Shown here: positions 38,535-51,495 of the stretch, piece after piece | Layout: the number at the start of each line of letters is the position of its first letter | How positions within the stretch are numbered: the stretch's first letter is position 1 | Source: an uncultured Gammaproteobacteria bacterium | GTDB lineage: Bacteria; Pseudomonadota; Gammaproteobacteria; Pseudomonadales; Pseudohongiellaceae | DNA: 64,000 nt | Reading direction: 5' to 3' | Assembly (NCBI GenBank): GCA_913058135.1 | Contig: CAJXPR010000001.1 | Location: 1 to 64,000, forward strand | Notes under the pieces: generated by a model | The model's database searches: none | What the model was told of the DNA's origin: nothing | Seen by the model: the letters and a program-made list of their open reading frames with translations, nothing else | Made by a program: the position numbers and the translations under genes

Positions 38535-38705
38535 CAGACCATGACAGTACCACTGAAACTAGTCGACGAGTTACAATAGATTTTTTCAAACAATGGCAGA
38601 AATTAGATATGTCAGCCGGCGCCAATGAATGCCCCATGACGAATTAATGGCGCGTATTGAAGCTGATCTCCTTCGGCAATAGGTATCAGTTACTGCAAAG
38701 CCTTT
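38535..38705 (-). pseudogene. Decayed copy of the czcI-like gene
   Basis: The stretch 38606-38700 matches bases 37498-37605 of the intact gene (shared words include GCCAATGAATGC, GGCAATAG and CTGCAAAGC), with stops and small indels. The weaker match continues to about 38535 after a deletion of the His-rich centre. The rest of the 408-bp gap 38503-38910 holds a short open stretch on the minus strand (about FWKGTLLISFVAVFVLRRL, near 38740-38835) that I do not recognise, and no gene I can support. Confidence 0.7.
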
Positions 38706-38910
38706 ACCAGCAGCGGCTAACTGCCATGATCGACGGTATCGACCCTCCGCTCAGGGCGCCGCCCCTCACCAATCGTCGGAGTACAAAAACAGCTACAAAG
38801 GAGATCAGCAGCGTACCCTTCCAAAAAAATATGGATTAGCTGTCCTTCTTAAAACAAGCCGACAGAATTACGTTAACCTGTTAGTATGTTGTGATAAATT
38901 GTCAATCACG

Positions 38911-39528
38911 CTATTCACCATGCTGGGTGCCTCGTTCCTCGTGAATGTCCATGTGGGCATCGCGCAGAATATCGATGCCTCCATAAAGTGCAATGCCTGC
39001 GACGGCGATTCCCACAAGCAAGTCGGGCAGGTTTGAGCCTGTCCAGATAACGACAATACCTGCCAGGATGACGCCGCCATTTGCGACAAAATCATTTAGA
39101 CTAAAAGTGGTCGCAGCACGCAGATTCACATCATTATTTTGTAATTTTTTCAACAGATAGAGTGACAAAAGGTTCACCACCGCTGCGACCGCGGCCATTG
39201 TCATCATCATTGCGCCGACGGGGTCCGAGCCCTCAAAATAGCGACGAATTGCATCTAGAATGACGCCGCCTGCGAATATCAAGAGCATAACACCGGAAAA
39301 ACGGGCCGCGCCGCGCTTCCAGGAGCGTGAACGGCTTAAAGCAAGCAGGCTTATTCCGTAGACAATAGCGTCGGAGGAGTTATCAAGCCCATTCGCGATC
39401 ATGGCGTTGGAATCACCGATAAGACCCGACATCAAAAATCCAGCTGCGATAGCCACATTCAACCAGAGCACAATCCAAAGCGTGCGACGTTTTTTAGCTG
39501 AATCGAGATTAAAATTCGCTTCACTCAT
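38911..39528 (-). CDS. Second short CDF-type cation transporter
   Basis: This 205-aa protein has six membrane segments, TM2 with NGLDNSSDA and TM5 with SLNDFVANGGV, and ends HMDIHEERGTQHGE with no cytoplasmic domain. It is a diverged paralogue of the short CDF at 37867 and convergent with it. ATG 39528 follows AAGG about 9 bases upstream. A TonB-receptor remnant lies just upstream on the same strand, so the pair repeats the receptor-CDF order seen at 28-30 kb. Confidence 0.85.
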   Translation of the reverse strand: MSEANFNLDSAKKRRTLWIVLWLNVAIAAGFLMSGLIGDSNAMIANGLDNSSDAIVYGISLLALSRSRSWKRGAARFSGVMLLIFAGGVILDAIRRYFEGSDPVGAMMMTMAAVAAVVNLLSLYLLKKLQNNDVNLRAATTFSLNDFVANGGVILAGIVVIWTGSNLPDLLVGIAVAGIALYGGIDILRDAHMDIHEERGTQHGE

Positions 39529-39605
39529 GGGTAATACCTTTTTGACCCAATATCGGCCCATAACTTAACTTTTCGATTTCGCCTGGGCCAACAAAGCGAA
39601 CTTCA

Positions 39606-39890
39606 TTAGATAGACACAGCTAGTCGGAGATAAAACTCATCCACCGGAGCAAATATGTTCCTGTACTTAGGATTCAGACAGGTTTCTTGTATGGATAGTT
39701 CCGAACTTGGTTCGACGAGGGCCTCACACGCCCTCGAGGCTGAGGAATGGGGACATACTTCCCCCGAACACCTTTCCAGCCATCAAGGACGTGAACCAAC
39801 TGCATGATCGTGATGTATATTTCTGCGCCGCGAGTATCAGCAATGTGAGCTGGCTGGACAACGAGACTCGCTATCAAGGCGGTCATTAGA
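39606..39890 (-). pseudogene. Remnant of a TonB-dependent receptor, 3' part
   Basis: Three blocks match the receptor at 28151-30106 in order. ADTRGAEIYIT corresponds to VDTRGVEITAT, FTSLMAGKVFGGS to VTGVMTEKTLAEN, and RTKFGTIHTRNLS plus, after a frameshift, KYRNIFAPVDEFYLRLAVSI corresponds to the receptor C-terminus. Large parts between blocks are deleted and stops interrupt the frames. It is a dead gene whose downstream neighbour is the short CDF gene. Confidence 0.85.
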
Positions 39891-39918
39891 ACCGAACCAG
39901 ATCGATCAGGACGGCGTC

Positions 39919-39951
39919 GACAATAGAGGCGACCTGGTCGCCTCTATTGTC
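39919..39951. repeat. Near-perfect 33-bp palindrome before the CaCA gene
   Basis: GACAATAGAGGCGACC (39919-39934) and GGTCGCCTCTATTGTC (39936-39951) are perfect 16-bp arms with one base between. A T-rich stretch (CTATTTTCTTGTT) follows on the plus strand, so it could be a terminator that isolates the exchanger gene from upstream reading, or the scar of a mobile element. Confidence 0.7.
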
Positions 39952-40074
39952 CAGTCTATTTTCTTGTTAGGATTCAAGTTCGGATAGGAGTTGATGCCGG
40001 ATGAGACCGAACAACACCTCTTATCGCGCCGAACGCGACCGTACACAGCAGTTGCAGATGGAGCGGAGGCAAGG

Positions 40075-41088
40075 ATGAGTTCTGACAGCAGTTGGTGGAA
40101 TCTTCTGCCGTGGGCGGCGGTTTTGTTGGGTTCGCTCTGGACGGCTCACTGGGGCGCGGAGCAGTTTGCGCGCCCGCTCAGGAAGCTGCGCCGGCAGTGG
40201 GGTATCTCCGTCGCCGCTGGTGGGGCTCTGGTTGGACTTGCTGCCGCAAGCCCTGAGATCGGCATCAACGCTAGCAGTGCGTGGCGAGGCTCTGCCGATG
40301 TCGGGTTTGGCGTTACACTCGGCAGCAACATCCTCGCCATTCCGCTGATGGTGGCGACTGCCTATTTGGCCTCGCGCACCAAGAGACTACCCGGCGATAG
40401 CGAGCACCGCGAGCATTTACAGCAGCGGCTGCTCAGAGTCGAGCGTAGCGCCGCGACTGTGCAGGCATTGCCCTACCTTGCCATTATCGGGCTCTTCGCC
40501 CTACTAACCGTGCCCGCACCTTGGCGAGGGCTGCAGCCGCTCGATGCGCTAATTCTTCTCGGCGCCTACGCCATCTATCTGGCTCAGGCGCTGTTTCGGA
40601 AAAAAGAGCGCGGCGAGCGCGTGGAATGGCAAGGCAAGGAGATTGCCTTCGCCATCGGTGGTGTGGCGGCAGTGGCGGGCGGCACCTACTTTGCCGTCAT
40701 GGCGACCGAGCGCATCGTCGAGACTTTGGGCATTTCAAGAATCATTGGCGGCCTGTTCATTACTTCGCCGGTGGCGATGATGCCGGAGATGGTAGCGACC
40801 TGGACACTGGTGCGTAGCGGCCAGACCACCTCCGGCGTCACTAGCGTGGTAGGCGATCACGCGGTAGTGTTGACGCTGGGGCTAATGCCATTAGCATTGG
40901 TCTCGCTGCCCATTGAGAATATGGGACTCTTTGTTACGAGCCTCGTCTTCATGTTTGCGATGGGCGCATCCTACGGGGGATTCATCCACTTCGGCGCGTC
41001 AACGCACGGATTTCTGCGCTGGCAGGTGCTGACGCTTCTCGGTTTGGGTCTTTGTTACGTCGCCGCAGCCATCGCCTGGGCACAATAG
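40075..41088 (+). CDS. CaCA-superfamily cation exchanger
   Basis: The 337-aa protein has about ten membrane segments in two inverted halves. The alpha-repeats are GLAAASPEIGINASSAWRG with GVTLGSNILAIP, and FITSPVAMMPEMVATW with VVGDHAVV; the paired Pro-Glu motifs are those of Na+/Ca2+ exchangers and relatives. A charged loop of about 35 residues separates the halves. The metal is unknown; its place in a metal island makes heavy cations possible. ATG 40075 follows GGAGGCAAGG; longer reading from 39991 or 39994 is less likely. Confidence 0.82.
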   Translation: MSSDSSWWNLLPWAAVLLGSLWTAHWGAEQFARPLRKLRRQWGISVAAGGALVGLAAASPEIGINASSAWRGSADVGFGVTLGSNILAIPLMVATAYLASRTKRLPGDSEHREHLQQRLLRVERSAATVQALPYLAIIGLFALLTVPAPWRGLQPLDALILLGAYAIYLAQALFRKKERGERVEWQGKEIAFAIGGVAAVAGGTYFAVMATERIVETLGISRIIGGLFITSPVAMMPEMVATWTLVRSGQTTSGVTSVVGDHAVVLTLGLMPLALVSLPIENMGLFVTSLVFMFAMGASYGGFIHFGASTHGFLRWQVLTLLGLGLCYVAAAIAWAQ

Positions 41089-41317
41089 GGCTCCGCGGAG
41101 ATCCAACGAGCGCAGCAGTAACGACTGTTGGCACCTCCTCCCGCTCCGGTCCCCCAAACTGAGGGCTGGTCGTTGCCTTGAAGACCGTATGTGCACAAGC
41201 CACGCCCATGGGGACCGCCGCCGACAGCACATGATCGCTCCCCGTTCGGAGGATATGGCAGTTCTGAGGAATTCATTCTTAAGTTTGAACGGACACTTAT
41301 AATTATGTATCGGCTTA

Positions 41318-41358
41318 CAGGGAAGGCCGGAGAATTCTCAGGGAAGGCCGGAGAATTC
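41318..41358 (+). repeat. Two tandem copies of a 21-bp sequence
   Basis: CAGGGAAGGCCGGAGAATTC occurs at 41318-41337 and again at 41339-41358, one base apart. The surrounding gap 41089-41733 holds no intact gene; apart from the receptor remnant at its right end I see nothing coding in it. Confidence 0.8.
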
Positions 41359-41460
41359 GATGTGTCAATCTCCTGATCCTGCGTCGGTACGTACCGAACC
41401 CGGCGCCACAGTCACCTGGGCGGTTTGAGCCCAGAGGCCTTTGAGGCAGCCTCAGCGTGA

Positions 41461-41620
41461 GGCTTCAAAGTGTCCAAAAATCGGGGGCATTCCACACACT
41501 TCCCCCGAACACCATTCGGGCCACCAAGCCCGTGAACCGATAGCTCTCGCCAGCAGTACCATCGATAAGCGGCTGAGGGCTGTGGTAGTAAGCTATAAGT
41601 CAGACTCTCGGGTCCGAACA
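41461..41620 (-). pseudogene. Second TonB-dependent receptor remnant
   Basis: On the minus strand IAYYHSPQPLIDGTAGESYRF continues as TGLVARMVFGGSVW, which aligns with EAYYYGPQRLSDGARGKSYWV and TGVMTEKTLAEN of the intact receptor at 28-30 kb. The frame is stopped on both sides. It shares a stretch around TTCCCCCGAACACC with the remnant at 39.7 kb, so the two dead copies are related. Confidence 0.75.
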
Positions 41621-41733
41621 TAAGCACACTTTGTCACAGCGGCGTTGAATATAGGCATTGGCTCTGACGTTTCGTGGGCAACGGTGGCGATGGGCAGAAT
41701 TGTCTCGTCAACGTTTTTAAAACTTTATCAGTA

Positions 41734-43149
41734 TTACCTGCGTTGTGTCGGCTTGTACATGGTGGGGCTGGGATTGAACCACGACAGCTCCCGGTGCAGC
41801 TTAACCACCTGCCCGATAATGATAATTGCGGGGGCTTTCAATTGTGCCGATTCAACTTTTCCCGCAATGTCCTGCAATGTGCCGGTGACAACCCGCTGTT
41901 GCGGCAGGGTGCCCTGCTCGACTATGCCTACCGGCATGGCGGCGCTCATGCCGTGGGCCTGCAGCTGCTCGCATATCACTGACAGGGTGATCAGCCCCAT
42001 GTAAATCACCAGCGTCTGGTCTTCTTTGGCCAGCGCGGGCCAGTCCAGATCTGGCAAATCGTTTTTCATGTGGCCAGTGACAAAGCGCACGGATTGTGAA
42101 TAGTCACGGTGCGTGAGAGGAATGCCGGCGTAGGCGGCACAGCCCGATGCCGCAGTGACACCGGGCACTACCTGGAAAGGCAGGCCGGCGGCAGCCAGTC
42201 GGTCGATCTCTTCACCGCCGCGGCCAAATATAAACGGGTCGCCGCCTTTCAGGCGCAACACCTTGTTGCCCTCGCGTGCCAGGCGCACCAACAGGTCGTT
42301 GATCTGCTCCTGTGGCACCGGGTGATGCTTGGCTTCCTTGCCCACAAAGATACGTTCGGCGTCAGGTCGCACACGCTTCATGATCTCCGGTGATACCAGC
42401 CTGTCGTACAGTACAACATCGGCCGCGTACATCAGTCTCAACGCCTTCAGTGTTAACAGGTCCGGATCGCCGGGGCCGGCGCCGACCAGGTAGACTTCGC
42501 CCTGCAGCGAATCGTTGTCAGCGTCTGCCAGGCTCGCCTCGAATATCTGCATGGCTTCCTGCTCGCGACCGGACAGCATCAGTTCGGGCATGGGGCCCGA
42601 CAACAGTTTTTCCCAGAACCGGGTACGTTTGCGAAAATCGCTAACCCCGTGTTTTACCCGGTCACGCAGGCTGCCCAGTACCGCTGCCAGACGGCCGTAG
42701 GCGGCAGGCAGCATGATGTCGATTTTTTCCTTGAGCTGGCGGGTCAGCACCGGCGAGCTGCCACCGGTAGAAATAGCTACGACCACAGGCGAGCGATCGA
42801 CAATGGCCGGCACGATAAAACTGCACAGTTCGGTCTGGTCGACGACGTTGACCGGCAATTTGCGTTCGCGCGCCAGTACCGATACGTGCCGGTTAACTGC
42901 GTCATCGTCGGTGGCCGCAATAGCCAGTACCACGTCATCCAGATCCTGGTCGGCAAAACCGCGTTCGTGAATCTCGCCACCGTGTTCGCTGACCAGCTCA
43001 CGCACGGCATCGCTGACCCATGGGGCTACCACGATCAATGTGGCGCCGGTGCGCACCAGCAACGCCGCCTTGCGGCTGGCCACCTCGCCTGCCCCGACCA
43101 GCAGGCAGCGCTGGCCACGTACGTTCATGAAGACCGGTAGATAATCCAT
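41734..43149 (-). CDS. cysG: Siroheme synthase, multifunctional
   Basis: The 471-aa fusion makes siroheme from uroporphyrinogen III. The N-terminal precorrin-2 dehydrogenase/ferrochelatase has the nucleotide-binding VGAGEVASRKAALL and STGGSSPVLTRQLKE. The C-terminal SAM methyltransferase, from about residue 215, has VGAGPGDPDLLTLKALR, LKGGDPFIFGRGGEE and VPGVTAASGCAAYAGIPLTHR. Both halves look intact. It lies 77 bp after serS on the same strand. Siroheme serves sulfite and nitrite reductases, which are not in the window. Confidence 0.96.
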   Translation of the reverse strand: MDYLPVFMNVRGQRCLLVGAGEVASRKAALLVRTGATLIVVAPWVSDAVRELVSEHGGEIHERGFADQDLDDVVLAIAATDDDAVNRHVSVLARERKLPVNVVDQTELCSFIVPAIVDRSPVVVAISTGGSSPVLTRQLKEKIDIMLPAAYGRLAAVLGSLRDRVKHGVSDFRKRTRFWEKLLSGPMPELMLSGREQEAMQIFEASLADADNDSLQGEVYLVGAGPGDPDLLTLKALRLMYAADVVLYDRLVSPEIMKRVRPDAERIFVGKEAKHHPVPQEQINDLLVRLAREGNKVLRLKGGDPFIFGRGGEEIDRLAAAGLPFQVVPGVTAASGCAAYAGIPLTHRDYSQSVRFVTGHMKNDLPDLDWPALAKEDQTLVIYMGLITLSVICEQLQAHGMSAAMPVGIVEQGTLPQQRVVTGTLQDIAGKVESAQLKAPAIIIIGQVVKLHRELSWFNPSPTMYKPTQRR

Positions 43150-43226
43150 GATCCTGTTGTCCTTTTACCCTTTTTACTCTTTTGCCTTTTTAATTGGCGA
43201 AGACGATGTTGCGCCAGCCTGGACGA

Positions 43227-44555
<1,329 letters not shown>

Positions 44556-44933
44556 TTACGCCAGCAGACGCGCAAGCGCCATGCCGAGCCATGTCGCCAG
44601 CACACAAACCATGACGCTGGTGAGCATGTATCCGATGGCCTGCAGCAGCCAACCCTGCTGGATCAGCAGCATGGTATCCAGCGAAAACGTGGAAAACGTG
44701 GTGAAGGCGCCGAGAAAACCGACCATTAGCAGTGCCCTGGCATCGGCGGACAGCAGCATTTTTTCGCTGACCAGCACATACAGCACACCGATGAGTAAGG
44801 AGCCACTGATGTTGACCAGCAAGGTGCCCCAAGGCAACCGATTGCCCAGCAGGGATGCCACCAGATTCATCAGTCCGAAACGCGATAGCGCGCCGGCGGC
44901 GCCGCCCAGTGCGATGGCCAGCCAGGTAATCAT
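44556..44933 (-). CDS. crcB: Fluoride channel CrcB/Fluc
   Basis: The 125-aa protein has four membrane helices and works as a dual-topology dimer that lets fluoride out. [29 protein letters not shown] and [16 protein letters not shown] are the family motifs; the last holds the fluoride-track Phe/Thr residues. Its ATG overlaps the rarA stop by 4 bp, so it is translated with rarA. No fluoride riboswitch can precede it in this position. Confidence 0.95.
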   Translation of the reverse strand: MITWLAIALGGAAGALSRFGLMNLVASLLGNRLPWGTLLVNISGSLLIGVLYVLVSEKMLLSADARALLMVGFLGAFTTFSTFSLDTMLLIQQGWLLQAIGYMLTSVMVCVLATWLGMALARLLA

Positions 44934-46369
44934 GGCTTATCCCGGTGGCGCTTGACTGAACCAGGTTTGACTGTACTGGGGCTAACCGAATCGCGTTTGC
45001 CGGCATAGCGTTTTACCGGGCTGTCTGCATCCCGCTGACGCAGCCATTGCAGTTTTTCGCTGATCTTCTGCTCCAGGCCATTGTCGCCCGGCTGATAATA
45101 ACGTGTGTCTTTTAAGGCTTCGGGGAAATAGTTTTCACCGGCGGCATAGGCGCCCTCTTCGTCGTGGGCATACCGGTACTGGGCGCCATAGTCCAGGTCT
45201 TTCATCAGACTGGTGGCGGCGTTGCGCAGGTGCAAGGGCACTTCATGCGAGGGCTGGTTGGCAACATCGGCCCTGGCCGCATTAAAAGCCATATACACCG
45301 CGTTGCTCTTGGGTGCGCAGGCCAGGTAAATGACCGCATGGGCCAGTACCAGCTCCCCTTCCGGACTGCCCAGCCGGGTTAGTGCATCCCAGGCTGAAAG
45401 CGCCATCTGCAGGCAGCGTGGATCTGCATTGCCAATATCTTCACTGGCCATGCGGACGACCCGGCGGGCGACATACAAAGGGTCACAGCCGCCATCAAGC
45501 ATGCGAATCAGCCAGTACAGCGCGGCATCCGGCGATGAGCCTCTGACCGCCTTGTGCAGGGCCGAGATCTGGTCATAAAACAGGTCGCCGCCCTTGTCAA
45601 AGCGGCGCGGGCTGCCAAACAGAACCTGATCCAGTATGTCATCCCCGATGGCTTCGCCATCAGACACCAGGTCGGCTGCGATTTCCAGCAGGTTCAGAGA
45701 CTTGCGGGCATCCCCGTCGGCGGCTGCCGCGAGTCGGTCAAGTGCCTTGGCATCAAGTTGCAGTTTGCGCTGACCCAGACCCCGGAGCGGGTCCTCACAC
45801 GCCTGAGTCAGTACTTCCATCAACTCCGCATCGGTGAGGCTTTTTAATACATACACGCGTGCGCGCGACAACAGTGCATTATTAAGTTCGAATGAGGGGT
45901 TCTCCGTGGTGGCGCCGACAAAAATCAGTGTACCGTCTTCGATATGGGGCAGAAAGGCGTCCTGCTGGCTCTTGTTGAAGCGATGCACTTCATCCACGAA
46001 CAGAATCGTGGCCTGGCCATTGTGCTGCTTGCGCTGGTGCGCCCGTTCGACGGCGGCGCGGATTTCCTTGACGCCGGATAACACGGCAGAGATGCTCTCA
46101 AAACTGGCGTCACTGGCAATGGCGACCATGCGTGCCAGCGTGGTTTTGCCGGTGCCCGGTGGTCCCCACAGGATCATCGAGTGCGGCAGGCCGCGGCTGA
46201 TGGCCTCTCTTAGCGGTTTGCCGGGGCCGAGAATATGGGCCTGTCCGATGTATTCATCAAGCGAGCGCGGACGCATGCGCGCAGCCAGCGGCTGCGACTG
46301 CAGCGGCGCTCCGTCATTGTCGGTCGCGGCGCTGCCCCCGGTCAGGTCTTCAAAGCTGGTCTGTTTCAT
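44930..46369 (-). CDS. rarA: Replication-associated recombination protein A (MgsA/RarA)
   Basis: The 479-aa AAA+ ATPase resembles clamp-loader subunits and acts at stalled replication forks. Walker A is [13 protein letters not shown], Walker [12 protein letters not shown] and sensor 1 [12 protein letters not shown]. The C-terminal tetramerisation part includes EVPLHLRNA and HDEEGAY. The N-terminus keeps [13 protein letters not shown] 26-residue tail after the family end is rich in Lys, Arg and Ser. ATG 46369 overlaps lolA by 20 bp. Confidence 0.94.
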   Translation of the reverse strand: MKQTSFEDLTGGSAATDNDGAPLQSQPLAARMRPRSLDEYIGQAHILGPGKPLREAISRGLPHSMILWGPPGTGKTTLARMVAIASDASFESISAVLSGVKEIRAAVERAHQRKQHNGQATILFVDEVHRFNKSQQDAFLPHIEDGTLIFVGATTENPSFELNNALLSRARVYVLKSLTDAELMEVLTQACEDPLRGLGQRKLQLDAKALDRLAAAADGDARKSLNLLEIAADLVSDGEAIGDDILDQVLFGSPRRFDKGGDLFYDQISALHKAVRGSSPDAALYWLIRMLDGGCDPLYVARRVVRMASEDIGNADPRCLQMALSAWDALTRLGSPEGELVLAHAVIYLACAPKSNAVYMAFNAARADVANQPSHEVPLHLRNAATSLMKDLDYGAQYRYAHDEEGAYAAGENYFPEALKDTRYYQPGDNGLEQKISEKLQWLRQRDADSPVKRYAGKRDSVSPSTVKPGSVKRHRDKP

Positions 46370-47060
46370 CAGCGTCTGGGGAGCGATTGTCGATGATATC
46401 CAGGAAGTCATCTTCCGGCGGTTCGAAGGTAAACACAGCATCGTCGATGGGCTCATTGACCCGTCGATTGTTAAATTCCCACAAGGTGCGCTGGCCGTTG
46501 GTATTGATCAGCAGGATGGATTCCAGAAGGCCGTCAGCGAAGTAAAGCATGACGCGATCGTAAAGACTGGCCGGATCCAGCGGACGCAACACAAACTCCC
46601 AGTCATTGCTGGCCACCGGCACAGCTTCAATGCTGTATTCGTCAGCGATGGCTTCAGTCTCGCCGCCCAGCAATTGTGCAGCCAGTTCCGATTCATCGGG
46701 ATCCCAGTCTTCAATGGTGAGCTGAAGCAGATCCGGCTGGTAGTTCCACAATGTATCGCCGTTGGTGACAATCAGCTCCGGAAATGGTGCCAGTGTCTCC
46801 CAGTAAAACCCATGCGGACGTTTGAGCATAAACAGAATGGTGCTTTCTTCCAGCACCCCGCCGCTGGATTCGGTAATCAGTTGTCTGACGTCGGCTCGAA
46901 ACGTGGTCAGGCTGGCAAGCAGGTCTGCCAGACGTTCAGCTGGCGCGACCGAACCCTGCTCGACAGGCGCTGGCTCAGCAGCATTGGCGCTGGCCGGCAA
47001 CAGGGTCGGTGCCGCCGACAGACTGAGCCCAAATACACAAAACAGGAGGTAGGATTTCAC
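46350..47060 (-). CDS. lolA: Outer-membrane lipoprotein carrier protein
   Basis: The 236-aa protein, with a signal peptide ending near ANAAE, ferries lipoproteins from LolCDE to the outer membrane. [50 protein letters not shown] and FTFEPPED fit LolA. The start is GTG at 47060 with AAAGGA upstream. No lolB is in the window. It sits between ftsK and rarA, as in Pseudomonas and E. coli. Confidence 0.93.
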   Translation of the reverse strand: MKSYLLFCVFGLSLSAAPTLLPASANAAEPAPVEQGSVAPAERLADLLASLTTFRADVRQLITESSGGVLEESTILFMLKRPHGFYWETLAPFPELIVTNGDTLWNYQPDLLQLTIEDWDPDESELAAQLLGGETEAIADEYSIEAVPVASNDWEFVLRPLDPASLYDRVMLYFADGLLESILLINTNGQRTLWEFNNRRVNEPIDDAVFTFEPPEDDFLDIIDNRSPDADETDQL

Positions 47061-47120
47061 GGTCAGTCCTTTTACACAATGGATTGCGATCAGTCTGAGG
47101 GATGACTGGTTAACGGTTGC

Positions 47121-49448
47121 TTAACGCGGAGGCGGCGGCGCCAGTACTTCGCGGCTGCCATTGGTGCCCATTTCCGACACCACGCCCGCGGCTTCCATCG
47201 CTTCAATCATGCGCGCAGCGCGGTTGTACCCGATACGCAATTTGCGCTGAACGGCAGAAATCGAGGCCTTGCGCGATTCACAGACAAACGCCACTGCCTC
47301 GTCGTAAAGCGCGTCGTCTTCTTCGCCGCCTTCTCCGCCACCGTTGCCGCCCATGTTCATGTCGCGTTCTTCGACGCCCTGGGTGATTTCGTCGATGTAC
47401 ACCGGTTCGCCACGGGATTTCCAGTCGGCCACTACACGGTGAACTTCCTCATCGCTGACAAAGGCGCCGTGCACGCGCCGGGCCAGGCCCCCGCCCGGTG
47501 GCAGAAACAGCATATCGCCGTTGCCCAGCAGTTGCTCGGCACCGCCCTCACCCAGGATGGTGCGCGAGTCCACCTTGGACTGCACCATGAATGACAATCG
47601 GGTCGGGATATTGGCCTTGATCAGGCCGGTGAGCACATCTACCGAAGGACGCTGGGTTGCCAGTATCAAGTGAATACCAGCCGCGCGCGCCTTTTGCGCG
47701 ATGCGAGCGATCAGTTCTTCGACCTTCTTGCCGACTACCATCATCATGTCGGCAAGCTCATCCACGACCACCACAATATTGGGCAAGGCTTCCAATGGCG
47801 GTGCTTGCTGATCGTCCTGCAAAGCCATGGGGTCGGGTCGCCAGATCGGGTCGATGATGGGTTCGCCGGCCTTGATGGCATCCTGCACCTTCTTGTTGTA
47901 GCCGGCCAGGTTGCGCACGCCCAATGCCGACATCAGTTTATAACGACGCTCCATCTCCGCCACGCTCCAGCGCAAGGCGTTGGCTGCGTCCTTCATGTCC
48001 GTGACCACCGGCGTCAACAGGTGCGGGATACCGTCGTAAACAGACAACTCCAGCATCTTCGGGTCGATCATGATCATGCGCACATGTTCGGGCGTGGACT
48101 TGTACAGCAGGCTAAGAATCATGGCATTGATGCCTACTGACTTACCCGAACCGGTTGTTCCTGCTACCAGTAAGTGAGGCATTTTGGCCAGGTCGACAAT
48201 CACCGGTTTGCCGACGATATCGTGACCCAGTGCCATGCTCAGCGCCGATTGTGCCTTGTCGAATTCCGGCGAAGCCAGTACCTGACTGAGCATGATCATT
48301 TCGCGGTGTTCATTGGGTATTTCAATGCCGATGACAGTTTTGCCGGGAATCACCTCTACCACCCGCACGCTAACAACAGCCAGGGAACGTGCCAGATCCC
48401 TTCCCAGGCCAGTTATCCGGCTGGCCTTGACCCCCGGCGCCGGCTGTACCTCAAAGCGTGTGATGACGGGCCCGGGGTTAACGGCAGTGACTTCGATTTC
48501 AATGCCAAAGTCTTGCAATTTGAGTTCCAGCAGCTTCGACATGGCTTCCAGGGATTCGGTTGAATAACCCTTGTTGCCGGTATTCTTGTGTTCGTCCAGC
48601 AGGCTGACTGCGGGCAGATCACCGGGTGCGCTTTCAGTAAACAGTTTGGTTTGTCGTTCTTTTTCGACACGCTGGCTGCGTTGTGGTGGTGTGCTGAGAA
48701 CTGGCTCAATGCGGGGTGGGACGCGTTTCTTATCTTTTTCGATGCGGACATCCAGGGCCTTTTTACGTTTTTCGACGCCCTGCCGTACTTTGTTGGCTTC
48801 GTCGCGTTTTTCCCGCCAGGCGCGCATGGCATCAGCAGCCTGTGAAACGCCGTTCAGGGTCCAGTAACCGATACGATCGACGACTTTCAGCCAGGAAATT
48901 TCGAAGGTGACTGTCAGGCCAAACAGAAAGATGCTCAGATACACCAGCGTGCTGCCGAACAGGGCCAATACCGGAACACTGGCGTCAGCCATGGCGGATC
49001 CGATAAGCCCGCCCGCCGGCCAGGTGCTGCCCTCGGGCATGGCAAAGTGCAAGGTGGCCAGTGTGCATGCACCGATGACCAGCAAGATGATGCCCATCAC
49101 CTTGAGAGAGACAACCATCCAGGAAAATTCGCGGTCGCGGTTCGACTCGCGGAACAGGGTAAATACCTTGAAGCCCAACGCTAACGGGAAAATGTAGGCA
49201 AAATAGCCGAACATGTGCAGCAAAACATCTGCTAACCACGCACCCATGTGGCCAATGGCGTTTTCTACCGGATCGCCAGAGCCGGTCGTGGTAAAGCCGG
49301 GATCCTGGGGTGAATAGCTCAGCAGCGCTACCAGCAGCACCAACCCCAGCAAAAACGCGCTGATCAAGGCGCCTTCGCGCATGATACGTTGCGACAGGCT
49401 GCTGAGCCGGTCGTCCGTTACCGTTTTTTGTTTTGACGCATTTTTCAA
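47121..49448 (-). CDS. ftsK: DNA translocase FtsK
   Basis: The 775-aa septal DNA pump has four membrane helices in the first 190 residues, a short charged linker (shorter than in E. coli), and the motor domain with Walker [14 protein letters not shown] and Walker [14 protein letters not shown]. The C-terminal gamma winged helix ([20 protein letters not shown]) reads KOPS and activates XerCD. The start is uncertain: TTG 49448 gives the full frame; the first in-frame ATG, 49382, begins just before the first helix. An ATG at 49441 is out of frame. Confidence 0.95.
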   Translation of the reverse strand: MKNASKQKTVTDDRLSSLSQRIMREGALISAFLLGLVLLVALLSYSPQDPGFTTTGSGDPVENAIGHMGAWLADVLLHMFGYFAYIFPLALGFKVFTLFRESNRDREFSWMVVSLKVMGIILLVIGACTLATLHFAMPEGSTWPAGGLIGSAMADASVPVLALFGSTLVYLSIFLFGLTVTFEISWLKVVDRIGYWTLNGVSQAADAMRAWREKRDEANKVRQGVEKRKKALDVRIEKDKKRVPPRIEPVLSTPPQRSQRVEKERQTKLFTESAPGDLPAVSLLDEHKNTGNKGYSTESLEAMSKLLELKLQDFGIEIEVTAVNPGPVITRFEVQPAPGVKASRITGLGRDLARSLAVVSVRVVEVIPGKTVIGIEIPNEHREMIMLSQVLASPEFDKAQSALSMALGHDIVGKPVIVDLAKMPHLLVAGTTGSGKSVGINAMILSLLYKSTPEHVRMIMIDPKMLELSVYDGIPHLLTPVVTDMKDAANALRWSVAEMERRYKLMSALGVRNLAGYNKKVQDAIKAGEPIIDPIWRPDPMALQDDQQAPPLEALPNIVVVVDELADMMMVVGKKVEELIARIAQKARAAGIHLILATQRPSVDVLTGLIKANIPTRLSFMVQSKVDSRTILGEGGAEQLLGNGDMLFLPPGGGLARRVHGAFVSDEEVHRVVADWKSRGEPVYIDEITQGVEERDMNMGGNGGGEGGEEDDALYDEAVAFVCESRKASISAVQRKLRIGYNRAARMIEAMEAAGVVSEMGTNGSREVLAPPPPR

Positions 49449-50692
<1,244 letters not shown>

Positions 50693-50713
50693 GCCGGGTA
50701 TCACTGACAGCCC

Positions 50714-51427
50714 ATGAAATCCATCGTCTGGCTAAGAGCGGACAACCTGGAATTCCCGCCGGTAGACCAGGCCTTTGACGATCCGCCAGGTCTGCTCGCC
50801 GCAGGCGGTGACCTGCGGCCTGAGCGCCTGCTGGCGGCCTATTCGCGCGGCATCTTCCCCTGGTATGACGATGACAGCCCGATTCTGTGGTGGTCGCCGG
50901 ACCCGCGCATGGTCCTGCGACCGGATGAGGTGCATGTATCTCGCAGTCTGGCCAAGCTGATTCGACAAAACCGGCATGTGATCCGCATGGATACTGCATT
51001 TGCCGAGGTCATCCGCCAATGTGCAGACTTGCGCGCCGATCGCGAAGGCACCTGGATAACCGATGAGATGCAGGCGGCATACGTGACCCTGCATGAAACG
51101 GGACATGCCCACTCAGTAGAAGTCTGGCAGAATGACTGTCTGCTGGGTGGCCTGTATGGCATTGCCATGGGCAAGCTGTTCTTTGGCGAATCCATGTTCA
51201 GTCTGGCACCAAACGTCTCCAAACTGGCTTTTGTTGCCCTGGCACGCCAGCTGCAGGACTGGGGCTTCGCCATGATTGATTGCCAGATGCCCACTGATCA
51301 CTTACGCAGCCTGGGTGCGCGCGCGATGAGTCGGGCAGATTTTCAGGCAGTTCTACGTCAATGGTCTGCCGGCGAGAATCAGACTTTTCCGTGGGTATTC
51401 GACATGAACGTGCTGAAAAAATACTAA
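50714..51427 (+). CDS. aat: Leucyl/phenylalanyl-tRNA-protein transferase
   Basis: The 237-aa enzyme adds Leu or Phe to proteins with N-terminal Lys or Arg, marking them for ClpS-ClpAP, both encoded nearby. [52 protein letters not shown] and [14 protein letters not shown] are family segments. The gene order aat-infA-clpA-clpS groups the N-end rule machinery. Confidence 0.96.
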   Translation: MKSIVWLRADNLEFPPVDQAFDDPPGLLAAGGDLRPERLLAAYSRGIFPWYDDDSPILWWSPDPRMVLRPDEVHVSRSLAKLIRQNRHVIRMDTAFAEVIRQCADLRADREGTWITDEMQAAYVTLHETGHAHSVEVWQNDCLLGGLYGIAMGKLFFGESMFSLAPNVSKLAFVALARQLQDWGFAMIDCQMPTDHLRSLGARAMSRADFQAVLRQWSAGENQTFPWVFDMNVLKKY

Positions 51428-51495
51428 TGCTTTGCCAAACAAGCTGATATCAGGCAAAATACGCGCTTAATTTTCGCAGTGAGAAATTCTTTTAG

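Noticed and set aside
41089..41300. Possible transposon remnant after the CaCA gene
   Set aside because: A minus-strand open stretch exists, but I could not match it to a transposase and found no terminal inverted repeats.
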